From the NCBI GenBank assembly GCA_023430975.1, contig JAEYYB010000143.1, positions 1 through 5,003 on the forward strand: a DNA stretch of 5,003 bases. Direction: 5' to 3'. Under the pieces are notes generated by a model. That model saw only the letters and a program-made list of their open reading frames with translations, ran no database searches and had not been told where the DNA came from. The translations under genes were made by a program, and so were the position numbers. Origin of the DNA: Bacillota bacterium. GTDB taxonomy: Bacteria; Bacillota; Clostridia; Acetivibrionales; DSM-2933. The first letter of the stretch is position 1, and every line of letters begins with the position of its first letter. Below, one piece after another: positions 4,980 to 5,003 of this stretch.

Positions 4980-5003
4980 TTTACATTTAAACATCACATG
5001 GAA

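Noticed and set aside
4998..5003. Start codon ATG at the right edge
   Set aside because: No ribosome site precedes it, and it would lie only about 12 bases after the predicted transcript start. Only two codons are visible.

Overview
The window is AT-rich, with clostridial-style gene signals: sigma-A-like promoters, GGAGG-type ribosome sites, a T-tract terminator after the tRNA and a lipoprotein signal. It most likely comes from a low-GC Firmicute, probably a Clostridia member. This is inferred from composition and gene style; no marker gene fixes the genus. All four intact protein genes and the one tRNA gene lie on the + strand.

Layout. Positions 1-345 hold a bidirectional hairpin terminator (about 57-79), then non-coding DNA with a promoter-like TATAAT before the tRNA. 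A tRNA-Arg (anticodon CCG) spans 346-417, and its own intrinsic terminator ends near 467. Positions 468-832 contain no convincing gene. They do hold a near-consensus promoter (676-705) and a leader with a 12-position inverted repeat (715-756). These precede a small capless HAD-type phosphohydrolase (833-1309) and a class I SAM-dependent methyltransferase (true start 1452, not 1386). Positions 2079-2468 are a patchwork. They contain a decayed piece of a second methyltransferase (about 2083-2172), a short orphan reading frame, and a 97-base imperfect hairpin (2318-2414) that looks like a MITE or a structured RNA element.

Two closely spaced genes follow. The first (2469-3542) encodes a lipoprotein whose C-terminal half reads as a divergent serpin. 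The second (3573-4805) encodes a membrane-bound M48 zinc metallopeptidase with an N-terminal zinc ribbon. The 30-base gap suggests one transcript, and so a membrane-associated pair of a protease-inhibitor-fold protein and a protease. Any functional link is inference.

The last 200 bases hold three exact 15-bp repeats at a strict 23-bp period, plus a degenerate fourth in phase. The last one contains the possible -35 of a promoter with a perfect TATAAT. This looks like a multi-site operator for a gene beyond the window.

The most interesting items are the serpin-like lipoprotein/M48 pair, the 97-base hairpin just upstream of it, and the phased repeat array at the right edge.
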